Source: Chaunax sp. Z400 (taxonomy: Eukaryota; Chordata; Actinopteri; Lophiiformes; Chaunacidae). From it: DNA of 64,000 nt. Below are positions 1 to 13,072 of the stretch, piece after piece. The notes below the pieces were generated by a model. It was given only the letters and a program-made list of their open reading frames with translations, had not been told where the DNA came from and did not search any database. Both the position numbers and the translations under genes were made by a program. The stretch is taken from assembly GCA_037577475.1 (NCBI GenBank), contig CM075201.1, positions 10,087,501 to 10,151,500 on the forward strand, in the 5' to 3' direction. Position 1 is the first letter of the stretch. The number at the start of each line of letters is the position of its first letter.

Positions 1-675
1 AACTATTGTGGAAACACAATACTGCAGTTTCTGTTCTCAATAACTCAAACAGCCTATGGGGAAATTCATCAATATGAATCAGTGAACCTAATGGTCAGAA
101 TATTACTCAATTCTTGTAAACTCAACCTTAACTTAATAAACAGTGTGAAATACAATTTAAATAGTGCCAGGCATTAGAACTAAAGGCTGAGTATGGTGAG
201 GAGTCTTTTTTTCTCACACTCAGTTAAGCCCATTAGAAATAAGGTTACAAGCACAAGGTTGGTCAGTAAAAAGTCGAATCATTTATTGGCATTTCAAGTC
301 CATTTTACATAAATATTTGCTGCCCATAACAGTAACACATTCACGAAACATATAATGTGCATTTCAACAGTTTTAACATTGGAACCATCTGCAAATGACC
401 TGAGCAATTTCCAAAGATAAGTGCCTCATTTAAATCTAGCATTTATGCATGTATTTCACATTTTAATCAGCCTTTCTCAAGTTATCAATAATTTAGAATT
501 TTTAATTCCAGTTGCTCTAGATTATATTAACCAGTAACCTTTATAATTTTTTTTAATCATTTATTTATTTGAACCATCACAAATTGTTCATCTGGCTTAA
601 TGTGAACAACTCAGATGGAACAAAGTTTGTTTGGCTGGAATAATTTCTGCTCAGATGTGACTGAGCTAATACATT

Positions 676-830
676 AAAAATAAAATATGATGTACTTTTA
701 TTGATCCCCCCCCCATGGCGGAAATTCAGTTCAGCAGTGCAAGGGAAGAGATCGCAGTGTGAAATGTACTTATGAATAAAAATAAAATAGGATAGAATCA
801 AGATAAGTAAGATAACAGATAAATTTACTT
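676..830 (-). repeat. LINE 3'-tail fragment (teleost L2/Rex1 type)
   Basis: The segment reads as a rightward 'TTTATTGATCC', a poly-C run, then 'GGAAATTCAG', followed by A-rich sequence and degenerate GATAA-like units. This order is typical of the 3' ends of many short, 5'-truncated fish LINE copies read on the minus strand. No coding part survives. The family name is from memory. Confidence 0.45.
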
Positions 831-3053
831 CTCATAGTCTAATAATGTGGCCTGGGAAGTGTTTGATTTCACTTTAATTATTAAAATTGTTTTATGAGAT
901 ACACATTATTGCTAATACTGCTGCATAGTGTCCTAAACCACTTTATTTTTTTATTTATTAAACAGAACAAAATAAATGTGTAGTTTAAACAGATTTAAGA
1001 ATACTTTATAATATACTATAAATATTGTTTATAGTACAATCACGTTTCGTTACATTAAGAAGACGTTTTGAGGCATAACACTAGAATTGAGACCAAAACT
1101 TTTAACTTCATGATACAAAATAAACGCAGCTAGTTTCCATCTGCTGCTGTTATTATGGAGGTTAAGTGGAGAAAAGATCTGTTCTTAAAGCTACAGTACA
1201 TTTATTATACGAGCCATGACAAATGCATTGATCCCTATTGATTCACTTTTAAAATCATTCATGATTAATAATACATATTAAACTCTTCACACTTTGCAAA
1301 ATATTGTGCACCAGATGGAGAAGGCACCAAATGGGGCTCACACTTTGAAGTTCAAAATGTTAGAGTCCCATTTTCAGTTTTCTACATTCTAGAAAAGTTG
1401 CCTTAGAGTCAACCCTCTGTGCATAACCAGGACCTGGATGACTAAATCTTTACAGAGATCAATGGGTAGATATTAATTCACACCAATGCTTTAATATTTG
1501 TAATTTGTGTCACATTAGTAATAGTGTTATTTAACAATTTGACGAAAAACTTCCGTCTTAGTTACATTCAATCACTGGTTATTTCAAAAATCTGACACAA
1601 ATATTGGTATCAGCTCTGACAAAAAGAAAACACGTGGCTCGATCCTTAATCAAAGGCACCTCGTTTTGGTAAATCAGTCTTAATTTAACAGCTACGATGT
1701 TTTGTTAGCTCTTGATTAATTTTGTGGCAATCATGAAAGCTGATGTGGCAACCCTGGAGAGTGATCTTTGAAAGGTGCAGTGAAACGATGATTGTCAGAC
1801 TGGTATCATTATTATACTTAAGGTGAAAATTATTTTATGAGCATTACTTGTGGGATATGGAGGATGTTTTTCAAAACCGTAATGAAAACATTGACATACT
1901 GTAGATGGATGAGACATCTGCACCGACAACCTTCTCCAGCTGTGACCCTGTATAAAGGCCTAAAACAAGACTTCTAAAGAAATACAAAAGCCAAGTATGA
2001 CAGCTGAATAATCACAGGTGCAAGAAGAAGCCTTGCAGCAGATACATGAACTTAAAGTAAGCCAACAAAGTTCTGTCAAAATTCTTTTCCTCATTCAATT
2101 GTAACATTTAATTTAAACAGAAATAGATGTTAAGGTAATGCCCAGCTTCATAAATTAAGCTTTTATTACATTTGACAGTTTTCATCTTACCGATAAGGTG
2201 TTCAGTGACACACCAAGGATTCTCTTAGAAAAGAGAGCGATGCAAACTGACTTAGGCTACAGTAAAAAGCTACATGACGAAAGTCAATTCAGTAACAATT
2301 GAAGGTTTGTATCAGATTCATTTTTATGCTGGATTTATCTAATGACTAACGACAATGTAAAAATACTGGTATTGCACATTTCACATTGTATTGCGATTTA
2401 ACTCACTTTAATGGCAGTGGTTGCTTTTTTTAAAAAAGCCTTAAAAAATGTCATTTCTTAAGGCAAACATTAATCATGAACTTGCTCTTGCATCCCTTTT
2501 GATCAGTTTCACTGGACAAGCTGCAGTCTTTGCTGATTAGGTACAAACTATGCCTTAAATACAGATTTTCCATTTTTCCTGTTGTGGATAATTTAGGGGG
2601 AATCTTGAGGGAGGTATGTTGACCTTCATGAAAGGAAGTCTTTAAAAGCTGCCTTTAATTTAACAGATTTAAGGTTGGAAAAACTGGTCCTAATCCGGAC
2701 TGTCTTCCATGTGTAACAGATTGATGTTGTTCTTTAAGTAAAGCTACATGATGTTGACACTGGGTAAAAGATTCAAACACAACACATTTTATACACATTT
2801 CCCAAAGGTCTCCACAGAAACTGGCTGGATTGGTGAGTTTGACTTAACACTTCCAGCTAATCTTACTTCTGTCTCTTTAGAATATTTTGTGTCACCTTCT
2901 GCCAATACAAGGCTATTAAAAGGAGCAGTTGCCACCGGCCAACTTACAAAGATCATTTCATACTGGAGTCACATTTGAGGCTTTTTCCAGAAGGTACAGA
3001 GTTGTGTCAATTGCATTTCTTCTACATCTTTTGGAATGCCACAACTGAAGCTA

Positions 3054-4080
3054 CAGTTGGAAGCACAATTTTTCAGCTCCTATTTATTAGTTACAATGGC
3101 AAAATATACTATTTATGAGCTGTTTGCAATAACCAAATAACACAGGAACAGTTTGAATAGCAATCCAAATGCTAAGTTTACTGACTACTGCAGTCTCAAA
3201 ATTATTCAGCTCCCTGAATATTATCCCTCATAAGGGCACACATTGCAAATAGGATGTTAAGACTGTGCCAACCTTGATAAATTACATTAGTAGTAGAGTC
3301 ACAAAGTTTTTTTAAGGCTTAAATATACCCAAGGGCTCAAAGATAGAGCTCCAAGTCATACTGTACACCACTGATGACCCAAAAGCACAAGAAAAGTCCA
3401 CTCCAGTACGCTTGGAACCATCTAGATAAGCTTTTAGGATGACGTTCTGTGGAGCGATGAAACAATACTGAAACTTTTCAGGCCGAAGGCTCGGCGGCAT
3501 GTTTGGATGAATTAAATTTTTATGATAATTTTCAGGAAAATCCTAGAAGACAACATCTTGCCATCTGTGAGGAAGCTGAAGCTTTGGCATCATTGAACAT
3601 TCCTAAAGGATAATGATCTCAAGCAGACCCCAAAGGCCACCAAGGCACCAAGTGTGACCGTCACGCAGTCACAGTCACCTCACTTGAATCCCAGAGAAAA
3701 GCTCTAGGGAGACTTGAATAAGGTGGTTGCAGCACTTAAACCCAGGAATATGACAGAACTGGAGGCCTTTGCCCTTGAGGAATGGGCTAAGATTCCTTAG
3801 GGACACTGACAGAGGCTGGAGTCTGGCTATGCATCATGTTTGCAGCAGGTCATAGCAGCAAAAGCATCTCTACAAAGTACTAGAGACACTTGTCATTAAG
3901 GGGTCGAATCATTTTAAGACTGCAGTCGGTAAAAGTAGCATTTTGTGTCATATTTAGGAAAAACGTTTGTAATATTTGTTGCATTGGACTATTGAAACTT
4001 TTCTTGTTGGATTTGGTTATTTCAATTAGTATACATAACCCTGATATGTAATGAGGGTTGAATAATTCGGCTTCCAACTA
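3054..4080 (+). mobile_element. degenerate Tc1/mariner-like DNA transposon
   Basis: The ends are inverted repeats: AGTTGGAAGCA at 3055 and the reverse complement GCTTCCAACT ending at 4079, next to TA dinucleotides as expected for Tc1/mariner target sites. Between about 3560 and 3860 the plus strand still gives transposase-like blocks when frames are joined by eye, such as 'KATKAPSVT', 'SPHLNPREKL', 'DLNKVVAALKPRN' and 'LEAFALEEWAKIP'. These match the C-terminal catalytic region of Tc1-like transposases. Stops and frameshifts break the reading, so the element is dead. Both end regions recur near 57.7-58.4 kb, and the right-end half recurs upstream of each sat2 copy. Confidence 0.8.
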
Positions 4081-4394
4081 TATAAAAGAACAATATGTGA
4101 GGTAATTGGCCTGGAGAACATACAGTACAGAGTACATGAGGTATTTTGGAGTGACTATTTGAAGATCTGTCTTGCTTGCAGCTTCTGACAGAACTTTTGA
4201 CATACTGACCTTCTAATTTTGACCCTTTTAATGTTTTCTTATTGGAGTGTAAAATCTTATCTTTGCTCTGTGTCTGGCACATCTCCTGGTTTTTCTGTCA
4301 CCTTATAATAATACTCTCATTAAATGAGGATTCATTTAACCTATGCACTCTGAGCTAATGAGTGACCCCTTTTCCAATTTCCTTGACCCTGGTG

Positions 4395-7300
4395 TTATCT
4401 GTGCTGCTGGTAGAGTTTGCGCAGCTCATCCCAGAAAAACAAAGAGAGAATGGTGTGAGGACCAAGCCGGAAATAAGAGGCTCCCAAGCCTTTGTAGAGT
4501 CCCATCAAGCCCTCCTTCCTCAGTGTCTTAGAAATGCAGTCAACAAATCCTTTATACAGCTGCCCCTGAAAGAAGAGAAGGTGAAGTCAGCCTGAATCTG
4601 ATGGCTCCAGATCTGGAATGTCACTAACTTGTAAATTCTACTCCTTTAAAGAGTCAGATCCAGCCTCCAAGATGTTTCTGCTAACTTTTCTTTGGGGTTG
4701 CTAGTTGGGAAACTAACATAACACTGCATGTGTCACCAAAATAAAGAGGGTCAAACTAAAGATGGGCCCCTTGGGTTCTGGAAAGGTGCCAGTGGGAAAT
4801 ATAGCTCCCCAAAACACCCACTGGTAAGGGGCAAAACCCACTACCCGAAGGCCAACAGCCAGAAACGTCCCCAACACAGCAAAAAATATTAATAATAACG
4901 AGAAAATACAGCCATGCTCTGAGCGTCTGCAGACACACAATTCTAATGAGTCATAAGTGATGACTGAAGCTATATTTTAACATTATTCTCACTGGATTGG
5001 AAATACCCAGTCGTACTCACAATGACCAGTAAAAAAAATGCATCAATATTGGTGCAGCAGAACGAGAAATGTCAGCATTTTTATTTACATAAAACACTGT
5101 TCTTCTTGCCAATGTATCACTAGCCTCAGGCAGAGTTAGGAGGAGCGGCTGCAGAAACCTGACAGGCTTCTTTCTAGTCTTCAGACCCAACCGAAGCCGA
5201 CTCGTGTGACATCACTTCAGGCCATTCATCTGACATGGCACAGATTAGTCTGGAGCCACGGAAGGTTTTAAACACCTGTTCGCACACTTTTCAAGAACAC
5301 AAATTTTCATTTGAACTTTGGACTTGTGTATCAATCAAACACACTGTGATATAAGAGGATTCATGACATCACATTGTCTTAATACGTATTTGCAGTAAAG
5401 ATGACATCAATTTACGTTTATATTATGTCTTTTTTTGCATTGTGTGAAATTACAGTAGTTATTAGGCATGTATATCGCATCCTGTGTGTTGTGACTAAAA
5501 CATTGTGCACAAGAATGTGGGGGGGGGGCACCAGTCACAGCGAAAGCCACCACACAGAGATGCCTCTCCTCACCTTGCCCAGCTGATCCACGGGTTGGTT
5601 GTAGAGCCGTGTGCTCACCACATCAAACGGTGTCATCGCCAGCACCACCACCACACTGCTGATCATGCCGGCACTGAGGGCCACCAACCAGCTGTCCTTT
5701 GAGAAAACCTGAGGACGGAGATAAAAGCAACTCCAACATGATGACAAGAGATTCCACTTCAGCATATGAGAGAGCTTCGGTTGAAGTACGGCGGAGGCAA
5801 GAAACGACAGTGATACTAAATCAGAATCATCATCAGGGTACCACCATCTGTGCAGCCACTTCTTATTTTAACTGGTCGTGATCTCCCAAAATGCAATGCA
5901 ACAGAATGGTTCTGCTGGTGCGACACACTCACACACACTTCCACCTTAAAATTGTCTTGAGCAAAGTCAAGTCATCCAACAATAAAATAATAAGCATGAG
6001 ATACTTCGGATCCCCCCCCCCCTCCCAGTTGTTTCGGTTCATTTCTCTTCTCGTTACTGTGATATCTGACAGAATGACCTCACAGAATGACCTCACCTTG
6101 AAACCATGGAAACCGAAAAAAGACAAACAATAAAAGTTCCAAAATCCCAAAGGACACCACATAATTGGTGTTGTGCATAGAAAGTTATGTAAAAAAATGA
6201 ACATGTGACACACAGATGGATGAATGGAACTCGTTCCTATGTCCTCCTCCTCACTTTGTTCATGGTGAGGATAATAAACAGGCAACAGAGCAGTGGCTAA
6301 ACTCTTGTAACCTTTTTGAAGGTCTCTTATTTGCAACCAACCACCCTCCGCCCTCAAAGACTCGATGACCAATGAAAACGTCTCAATGGAAGACTGGGAT
6401 TAAAAGGAAAGTGCAACAAAAGACACAGACAAGACTGTCAGGATTATTGTCTGAACATTCTTGCAGACTAGCTGATTACATAAAAAAGTGTTAAATGATA
6501 GTTATCAGTTCTGGCATTTCGTGTGAAAGACATTTTTAACTTGGGCTGGATCAGCAACAAGGAAGCTGGTGCACTGGTTGTGTAAGCTCCACGTTTTCAG
6601 CCAGGGGGGCCTTTGTAAGGTGTTGAATTGCAACGTCTGGCGCTTTGTATGCACCACAATGACCTCTTTTGTAATAAGTGCAGGGCTACTGACCACCAAT
6701 ATACTCCTCTCAAGCCTTTGAGTTTGGGGCTGCAATTAATGGTTATTGACATGATCAATGTGTCTGTGGATTATTTTCTATTAATAAATTGATTTAGATT
6801 CTAAATCTAGATTCTCCCTACAAAACATATATCATGGGTGAAGCCTAGACCAATCATAGGAGACCATTTGACATTGGCCGAGGCCTGTCACGTTAATACA
6901 GAGGTTGTTCAGTAAGACATGCAGTCTCAAGACAGGTCCAGCTGCTGTCTCACAATGCCCTGAACCCTGACCAAATCGTTCTGGTGCCTCACCAGCTGGA
7001 GGGTGTATCATGTAAAAGGCATGCCTTTAGCTACTGTGATTCTGCAGACCTATGGGAGATGACGGGAAACAAACTTTTTGAAAAATCTTTCAGATATTGT
7101 GGACTCCAGCCACATTATTCGTGTCACACTTCATGCACACTTTGTTATTCGTTCTTATGAACCAGCAGACGGTGAAAGAGTGCACACACGGTGGAGGCCT
7201 GAGGTGAGCGTATTTCCACTCATCGGCTCAGAATGCAGAGCATCAAACCTCAGCAAGGGAGCAGTAGAACACTCTAACCTGTAGGTCGGTCACAAATTCC

Positions 7301-8041
7301 TTGGAGGTGGAGAACGTGGAGAGTTGAGCTGCTGACCCCACGCTGACCCTGGGAATCGCAGCACTGGCGCCCCTCCACAGTCCCACTATGCCATAGTCCC
7401 TGTAGATGGCTACCAAGGCGTGAGTCATCCCCTGAGAGGAAGAGGAACAAGTGAGAAAAATCCTCACGCCATCCATATTCACCGCTGTGCGTTTTGGGGT
7501 TATAATGTTACCTGGTGCTTATGCTGATGTCCAACAGCAATAGAGGAGGTAGACTGAGTCTGCAGGTGGGTCTTCACCTGTGAATGGAGACAACCGTTTC
7601 ACCACAATTACAAGTTACAGCTCACCTTGACGTGTCACGCCATAAAGGAACAGTCAATCTACTGACCAAATAAATGGGACTACCCATCACGGCTCCCACC
7701 ACCCCAGCGGCAGCCCCTGCCAACGTGGATTTAATTGTGCTGACTCTTCCATTACTATTACGGGTGTACCCAGACGTCTCGATGATCGCGTAGGAGCCGA
7801 GCCGCACTCCGTTCATGAAAAACTGGTACAGCAATGCGGGAACCAGTCCTTTCTGTAAACCGACCAGTCCGTCTACCTTACCGATGGTGTAAAAAGCGTG
7901 AAACACGTTGCGATAATAAACCTGGTAGGTGCCCCGACTTTTGAGCTCTCCCTGCAGCTGCATGCGAGTTTTGACGACCTCCAGCGGATTGGTGAACAGA
8001 CACGCTCCGCACGCTGCCACTCCGCTCAGCATGAAATCCAT
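4395..8041 (-). CDS. slc25a35: solute carrier family 25 member 35 (mitochondrial carrier)
   Basis: Five exons in transcription order: 8041-7667, 7577-7512, 7431-7279, 5708-5574, 4565-4395. All junctions are GT-AG and in frame. They give 299 aa, against about 300 in human SLC25A35. The protein is a six-helix inner-membrane carrier made of three repeats. The signature prolines are visible: NPLEVVKTR (P19), SPIYLVKTH (P122) and TPFDVVSTR (P225). The closing block GASYFRLGPHTILSLFFWDEL is typical of the SLC25A34/35 branch. The start MDFMLSGVAACGAC matches the family N-terminus, so the first ATG is chosen. The substrate is not known to me; the branch resembles oxaloacetate/dicarboxylate carriers. 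SLC25A34 is the main alternative, but the N-terminus and length favour A35. The gene is divergent from grk1, with 5 kb between them. Poly-G and poly-C runs lie in intron 3 and next to exon 4. Confidence 0.93.
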
Positions 8042-9644
8042 CTCGACTGAGGACAGATGTGAAGTTCAGCCTGTCCTCTCTGTCCCCTCTGTCAAAGAAT
8101 ACCCGCTCAGAAGCGTTTCCTTCCTCCAGCTTCCCTACAAAACACAATGGAGTGAATCACATCAGTGCGCAGATACGGGAGCAGTTCAAGAGCACCCACA
8201 AACTCGTAATTCTGACGAACGGCTAGATCACCGTAATGTGACTAGTGTGCTCGGAGAAAAATGTAGTCTATTGTGTATTTTTCTTCTCTGTGTAAAAATG
8301 TGTCTAGACAGTTATTTTCCATTTTAGTATTGTTGGGATTGATTTTCTTTATTTTCTTTGGATTTATTTTTCTAGTTGTTACAGACCGAAGACAAATAGC
8401 CTGCGTATATAATGTAGTAGATATGACTATAATGCATATTTGCTGCTAACACAGAACCAATGCTTGTTCCTTAAGGGTAAGATACTAGTAGTAACATTTA
8501 GTTAGCAACGTGGTTTTAAAAATACGACTTATTTCAAAAAGAGAAAATATGATTTTATAAATAACACCAAAATGCGTCTTAAATGCCATCACTTACATAA
8601 AATCTATAGTATTTTTGCCTACACTCTGTCTGTGCCGTGAACATGTCATCTTGGAGACGGGCGCTACAGCGTACTCTACGTAACTACGTTGGACGCTCGT
8701 GGCTCTCAGCCAATGAAAACGGCTCTACATCCTTGTCTTTTTTTCAAGGTTGGCAAAGTCATGACCTATGGAGCCCCTGAAGGGGGGGAAGTTTTTAAAA
8801 AAAAATCTTGTGTGCACAAGTTATTATCTTGAGTTACTATAGATAATTATCTTGTCATGTTATCATGTTTGCTTTCTTGCGATGCTTTCTTACTTACAAT
8901 CAAAGATTATTGTCTGAGGGAGGGCAGACGTCTAGTGCTGTTTTTAACCACATCTCTGTTTCACCATCTGAAGAGCACTTACACCTCAGCTGCTTGAGGA
9001 TCACAGACATTTTGACAACTCTAATGTGTGTGCAAATGTAATTGGATTTCTACTTTATACTCAATAAAGTGAACAGGAAAAGCTCATCCAGTAAAACAGC
9101 AACATGACATTATCTAGTCAAGTCATTATAGCCTGATAAAATTAGTAGTAATGTGATGCAATGGTGGAAGAATGACAGACAATGTTTGATGTTGTTGTGT
9201 TTAGTGACACCATGTCTGAGCTACAAACTAAACTCCTTGTCTGGGTGTTTGGGTTTGCTCTCTGTCACTTAGCTGGATTAGACTTGAATGTGAAATCTGT
9301 GTCACCTCTATCCCCTTTAAATAGGATTTGTGCTCAGGGTCTTTTGGACTTAATCAGGACTAAATAGGACTACAGTTATGTTTTTGTTCAAGTGTTTCTT
9401 CTGTTGAGCCACCTTTTATTTTTAAATTTTCATTCAACCAGGAAATCCATTGACATTAAAATATTTTTTCTTTCCAAAAATGCAGGCCTTCCTTTGCAAA
9501 AAATATTACATTATAGCTGGCCAAAATACCCTGCTTTTTCTTGCATACTATGGCAACTGCACAAGTTCATGAAAAAATAAGCCAGTTTGTGGATCTAGGT
9601 CAAACCATGGACAGCAGCTTCTAAATATCAGATATGGAATAATT

Positions 9645-9675
<31 letters not shown>

Positions 9676-12600
9676 GGCAGAACCTGAAACTTCTGTAATT
9701 CTCAACACATTACTTTACCTATAGTGTAATGTTGACATATCTGAAAATGTCTCCGGTAGGTATGAATTTAGATTAATTTATGTTTCTATCTTAACATAAA
9801 TACCTAATCTCTTCCCTTTTTTTCAGTCACATTTATTATCTTCAACATCCTAAACCTGCATACATTAAAACATTTTACTGTATTTTTCGTTTCATTTTCC
9901 AAATTTTAGTGAGCAAAAGTCTGAATGGCAAGAGTCCAACATGCTCATAACATTTTGGTGACTTGAATTCAATCAAACTTTGTGGTCGATACAGAGCAGG
10001 AAAAGGAGACTGATGCAGCGAATTTACAATCACAATCTTTTTACCTTTTAAGAATGCATGATTTATTATCTTACATTTATATTTGGTGTAATGCAAACTG
10101 AAACTCTGTTATAAAAAAACCTGAGCCAAAAAAATTTGTAAACCTCCTACCTCCTCCTACCTGGGTGTGTTAATCTCCTGATGTAAATCACAGTGTGGCA
10201 GTGCAGCTGCCCTTGCCACTCTCCCACTTAAAAATTAAGTAATGTATTTCTGGCAGAAACATTGATTCAAGCAGCTTTGTGTTTAGGATCATAAAGAGCC
10301 CATATTTCTGCTTGGCTCTCATATCGTTTCTCTGGTGTTTGACGAAGTTTCTGCTCTCTTAAGCTGCATGATCTTAATCCCTCCTCTCCATTTCCTTAAC
10401 CATCCACTAAAACCTCTCACCTTTAACTTACCCACTTGAATTATTATCCCCTTGGTTGTGCATGTATGAACACTTTCGTTAAGATCTGGATTTAACATGC
10501 AGCATCTACAGTCAATGTAAACAACATTTTCTCTTACACGTAGGCCATGCAGCCATTATAGAGTATGGACATAGCTCAAAGATTGTGTGAATACTAGCAG
10601 TATTTGCATTTGAATCCTACTTCTGAGCAAGACTGTCATTCAAGAGATTCTGTGGGAAAATGAAGCTAAAATCTTGCTGATTTTGCTTTGCTATATGCAT
10701 CAGCCTTCATCATTTCTCATCAGTGTGATTCAAAGGTCATAGAGAAGGAAGTTAGTATGATTATCAACCAAAACAGGATCAAATGAGACTCAAAAACATA
10801 TATATATATTTTAACTCTTTCTATATATGAAATGTGCAATCCTTTAAACCAAAATGAATTCTTTGTTAATGCCTACTGAGCTAGTCCAAGATTCCTCATC
10901 AGTAATCACTCCTGCTGCTGAGTTACACTAATAGCTTCTGCCAAGTTGCTCCGTCCAATAACGTTAGGGTGTAATCCTCACCAGCTAATGAACTGCCAAG
11001 TAGGATTTCAGGTGCAGGGTAAACCTCGACCCGATGCCCCAACCTTTTCAACACTCCACACTGTAGGAACAAGTGGAAGGAAGGAAAGGTTGACCACTTG
11101 AAAGACAGAAAGCGTGTTCAAACCCCTGACAGGGCAGAGATGATTTCTGTTTGTTCTGGTTGATTGAAGAACAAGGAGCATAGAAGAAAGCAAAATATAT
11201 GTTTGAAGCTTCCCAGTTGGATTTAATTTATTGCCTTCAAGTTCTTATTTGACTCCCTGATAGAGCAAGAAAGTACGGTGAGTGCTGCTATAACCAAAAT
11301 CATTTGTATATTGTATCAACCTTGATGTAAAATACTGTCTTTCTTTATTAAAATAACTATTTATTGATATGGATGTGAAGTAAATAAAATGTCATATTTT
11401 AAATATTCCCTCGAAAAAAAGAAATGCTGATTTTGTTTTCAAAATATCTAATTATTCAAAAATAAAAACTAAATCTACAAATACACCTAATTTGGCAAGA
11501 AGTTGTAATTTTCTAGATTCTAATGATATTGATTTTTTGATTTTTTTTGATTTAGCAAGAGCTACGCTAAAATACACAAGGACTAGTGAGCAGGGAGCAT
11601 CTTTACTGCAATTAAATCAACACTGTTTATGTTTAAACACATTCAAATCTGTAAAACATGTCTTAATCAACAATGCGGTCAATCATCTCTATTTAAGTCT
11701 CTGGTATCAAGAGTCAGTGTTAATTGGATTTGGTAGAGTCGGGGAAGCACCTGCACAGCCAGCAGTATCACTTTCAGCACTACATGTACCAGGGCAAGAA
11801 GAAGCAGCTTATATACATGAAATATACCCTTAAGACTTAGCTGGCCAATCCAGTGATCCACTTTACATTTCCTGTCCTATTTTCCTGCAGGGGGGTATTT
11901 TTCTACATGTTGCACTGCACCTGAGAGGCCTTGTATGCAGTATGTTATCATATGGACATATTCCAGTTGAGATGAAATGTTTTTAATTGCTGATGTTTTT
12001 GCACAATCCAAGATCCATGTTCTTGGTTGCAGTTTCTCTCGGTTAACAAATCAAAGCTTCTTCCTCCAGTTGCCTTTTTGCTTCAATGATTTGAAAAAGA
12101 GGAAGGAATCTCCTGCAAGAGATGCAGAGAATCCCTCAAATTGTAGGTTTTAATGAACAAGAATCCAAGCAAGCCAAGGAATATAAAAAAGAAAGAAAAG
12201 AAAAGTCAAACATGTTCATCTGCAGAATTTGAAGGACAAAAAGGAAACCGGCTGAGGAAGTGAAAGGGCCTTGGGCTGCCCAGTGTGAGCTAATACTCTC
12301 CTTCCTGGCCTTGCTGCTCCCCAAATCCCTCACCCTGTGTCAATGTGTGCTCACAAGCTAAACTTCACACCCTGTTTGCAGCACCTGAAACGAAAAGCCC
12401 TCTGCAGTGACTTTTGTCTTTTGAGCAGCAGGGTGCAGCATATCACAATATTATTCCTTCACCACCTTCTGTATTTTCTTACAAGGAGAGATTCTGCCAT
12501 CAATTATTCTCTGTAGCAGCAAGTGGACTGAGACAGGCTCTGTATTGGGGGCAGACCCAAGAAAAATGTGTATATTGAAAATGTACAAAATAACCCATGA

Positions 12601-13072
12601 GATGCACACAATATTGATGACTGATGACTTGTATTTAAAAAGTGTCAGTATAACATTTCATTTAACTGTCACAAAAAACGTTCTCATTATATGGCATGTA
12701 AGAACAATTAGCAATTCTAATCATTACTGTATATAAAAATTAAATCAGATTGTAACATTTTGGATGACCATTAAAATCTAATGGATCGTTCCTAGACCAT
12801 ACTGTACCTCTCCAAAACATTTCATTAAACTTTGATAGTAACTTTTTCAGTCATGCTGCTAATAGACAACCAGACGACACAAAATCATGATCTCCTTGGC
12901 AAAGGTAAAAAAGGAAAAGAAAAAAAAGACAGATGACTTAAAACCAGAGATATTGAGAGAGATATGGTAAATATTGTTACATCACGTCATGGTTACAATG
13001 TAAAATCAACTGCTTTAAGCACTCTCAATGACTTCCTTATTGGTTTTGTGTGTGCTAGACAAAGGTGCAGCT
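8042..13072. other. intergenic region between slc25a35 and grk1
   Basis: This lies between two divergently transcribed genes, so it should hold both promoters. The slc25a35 5' UTR probably occupies the first 100 bp or so. An ATT trinucleotide run lies near 9647-9675. I see no exon, RNA gene or recognisable transposon. Open frames at 11492-11833 and 12545-12736 are AT-rich and match nothing I know. Photoreceptor elements for grk1 are expected near 12.5-13.0 kb, but I could not identify any with confidence. Confidence 0.55.
9647..9675. repeat. (ATT)n microsatellite
   Basis: A perfect run of about nine ATT units in the slc25a35-grk1 spacer. It is likely polymorphic in length. No function is indicated. 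Confidence 0.85.

Larger units (their letters stand above)
1..4394. other. gene-free flank left of slc25a35
   Basis: I see no coding exon here. Reading frames are short and match no family I know. The stretch is AT-rich. It contains a LINE 3' tail near 676-830 and a Tc1-like relic at 3054-4080, listed separately. The final bases before 4395 are probably the 3' UTR of slc25a35, which is transcribed leftward. Confidence 0.6.

Noticed and set aside
5929..6372. 147-aa open frame on the minus strand in slc25a35 intron 3
   Set aside because: Low-complexity, poly-G/C run at one side, no family match, and it lies inside a well-supported intron.
7929..8327. 132-aa plus-strand frame
   Set aside because: Antisense to slc25a35 exon 1; composition is explained by the real exon on the other strand.
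11492..11833. 113-aa open frame upstream of grk1
   Set aside because: AT-rich, with no domain or family similarity I can see and no supporting splice structure.
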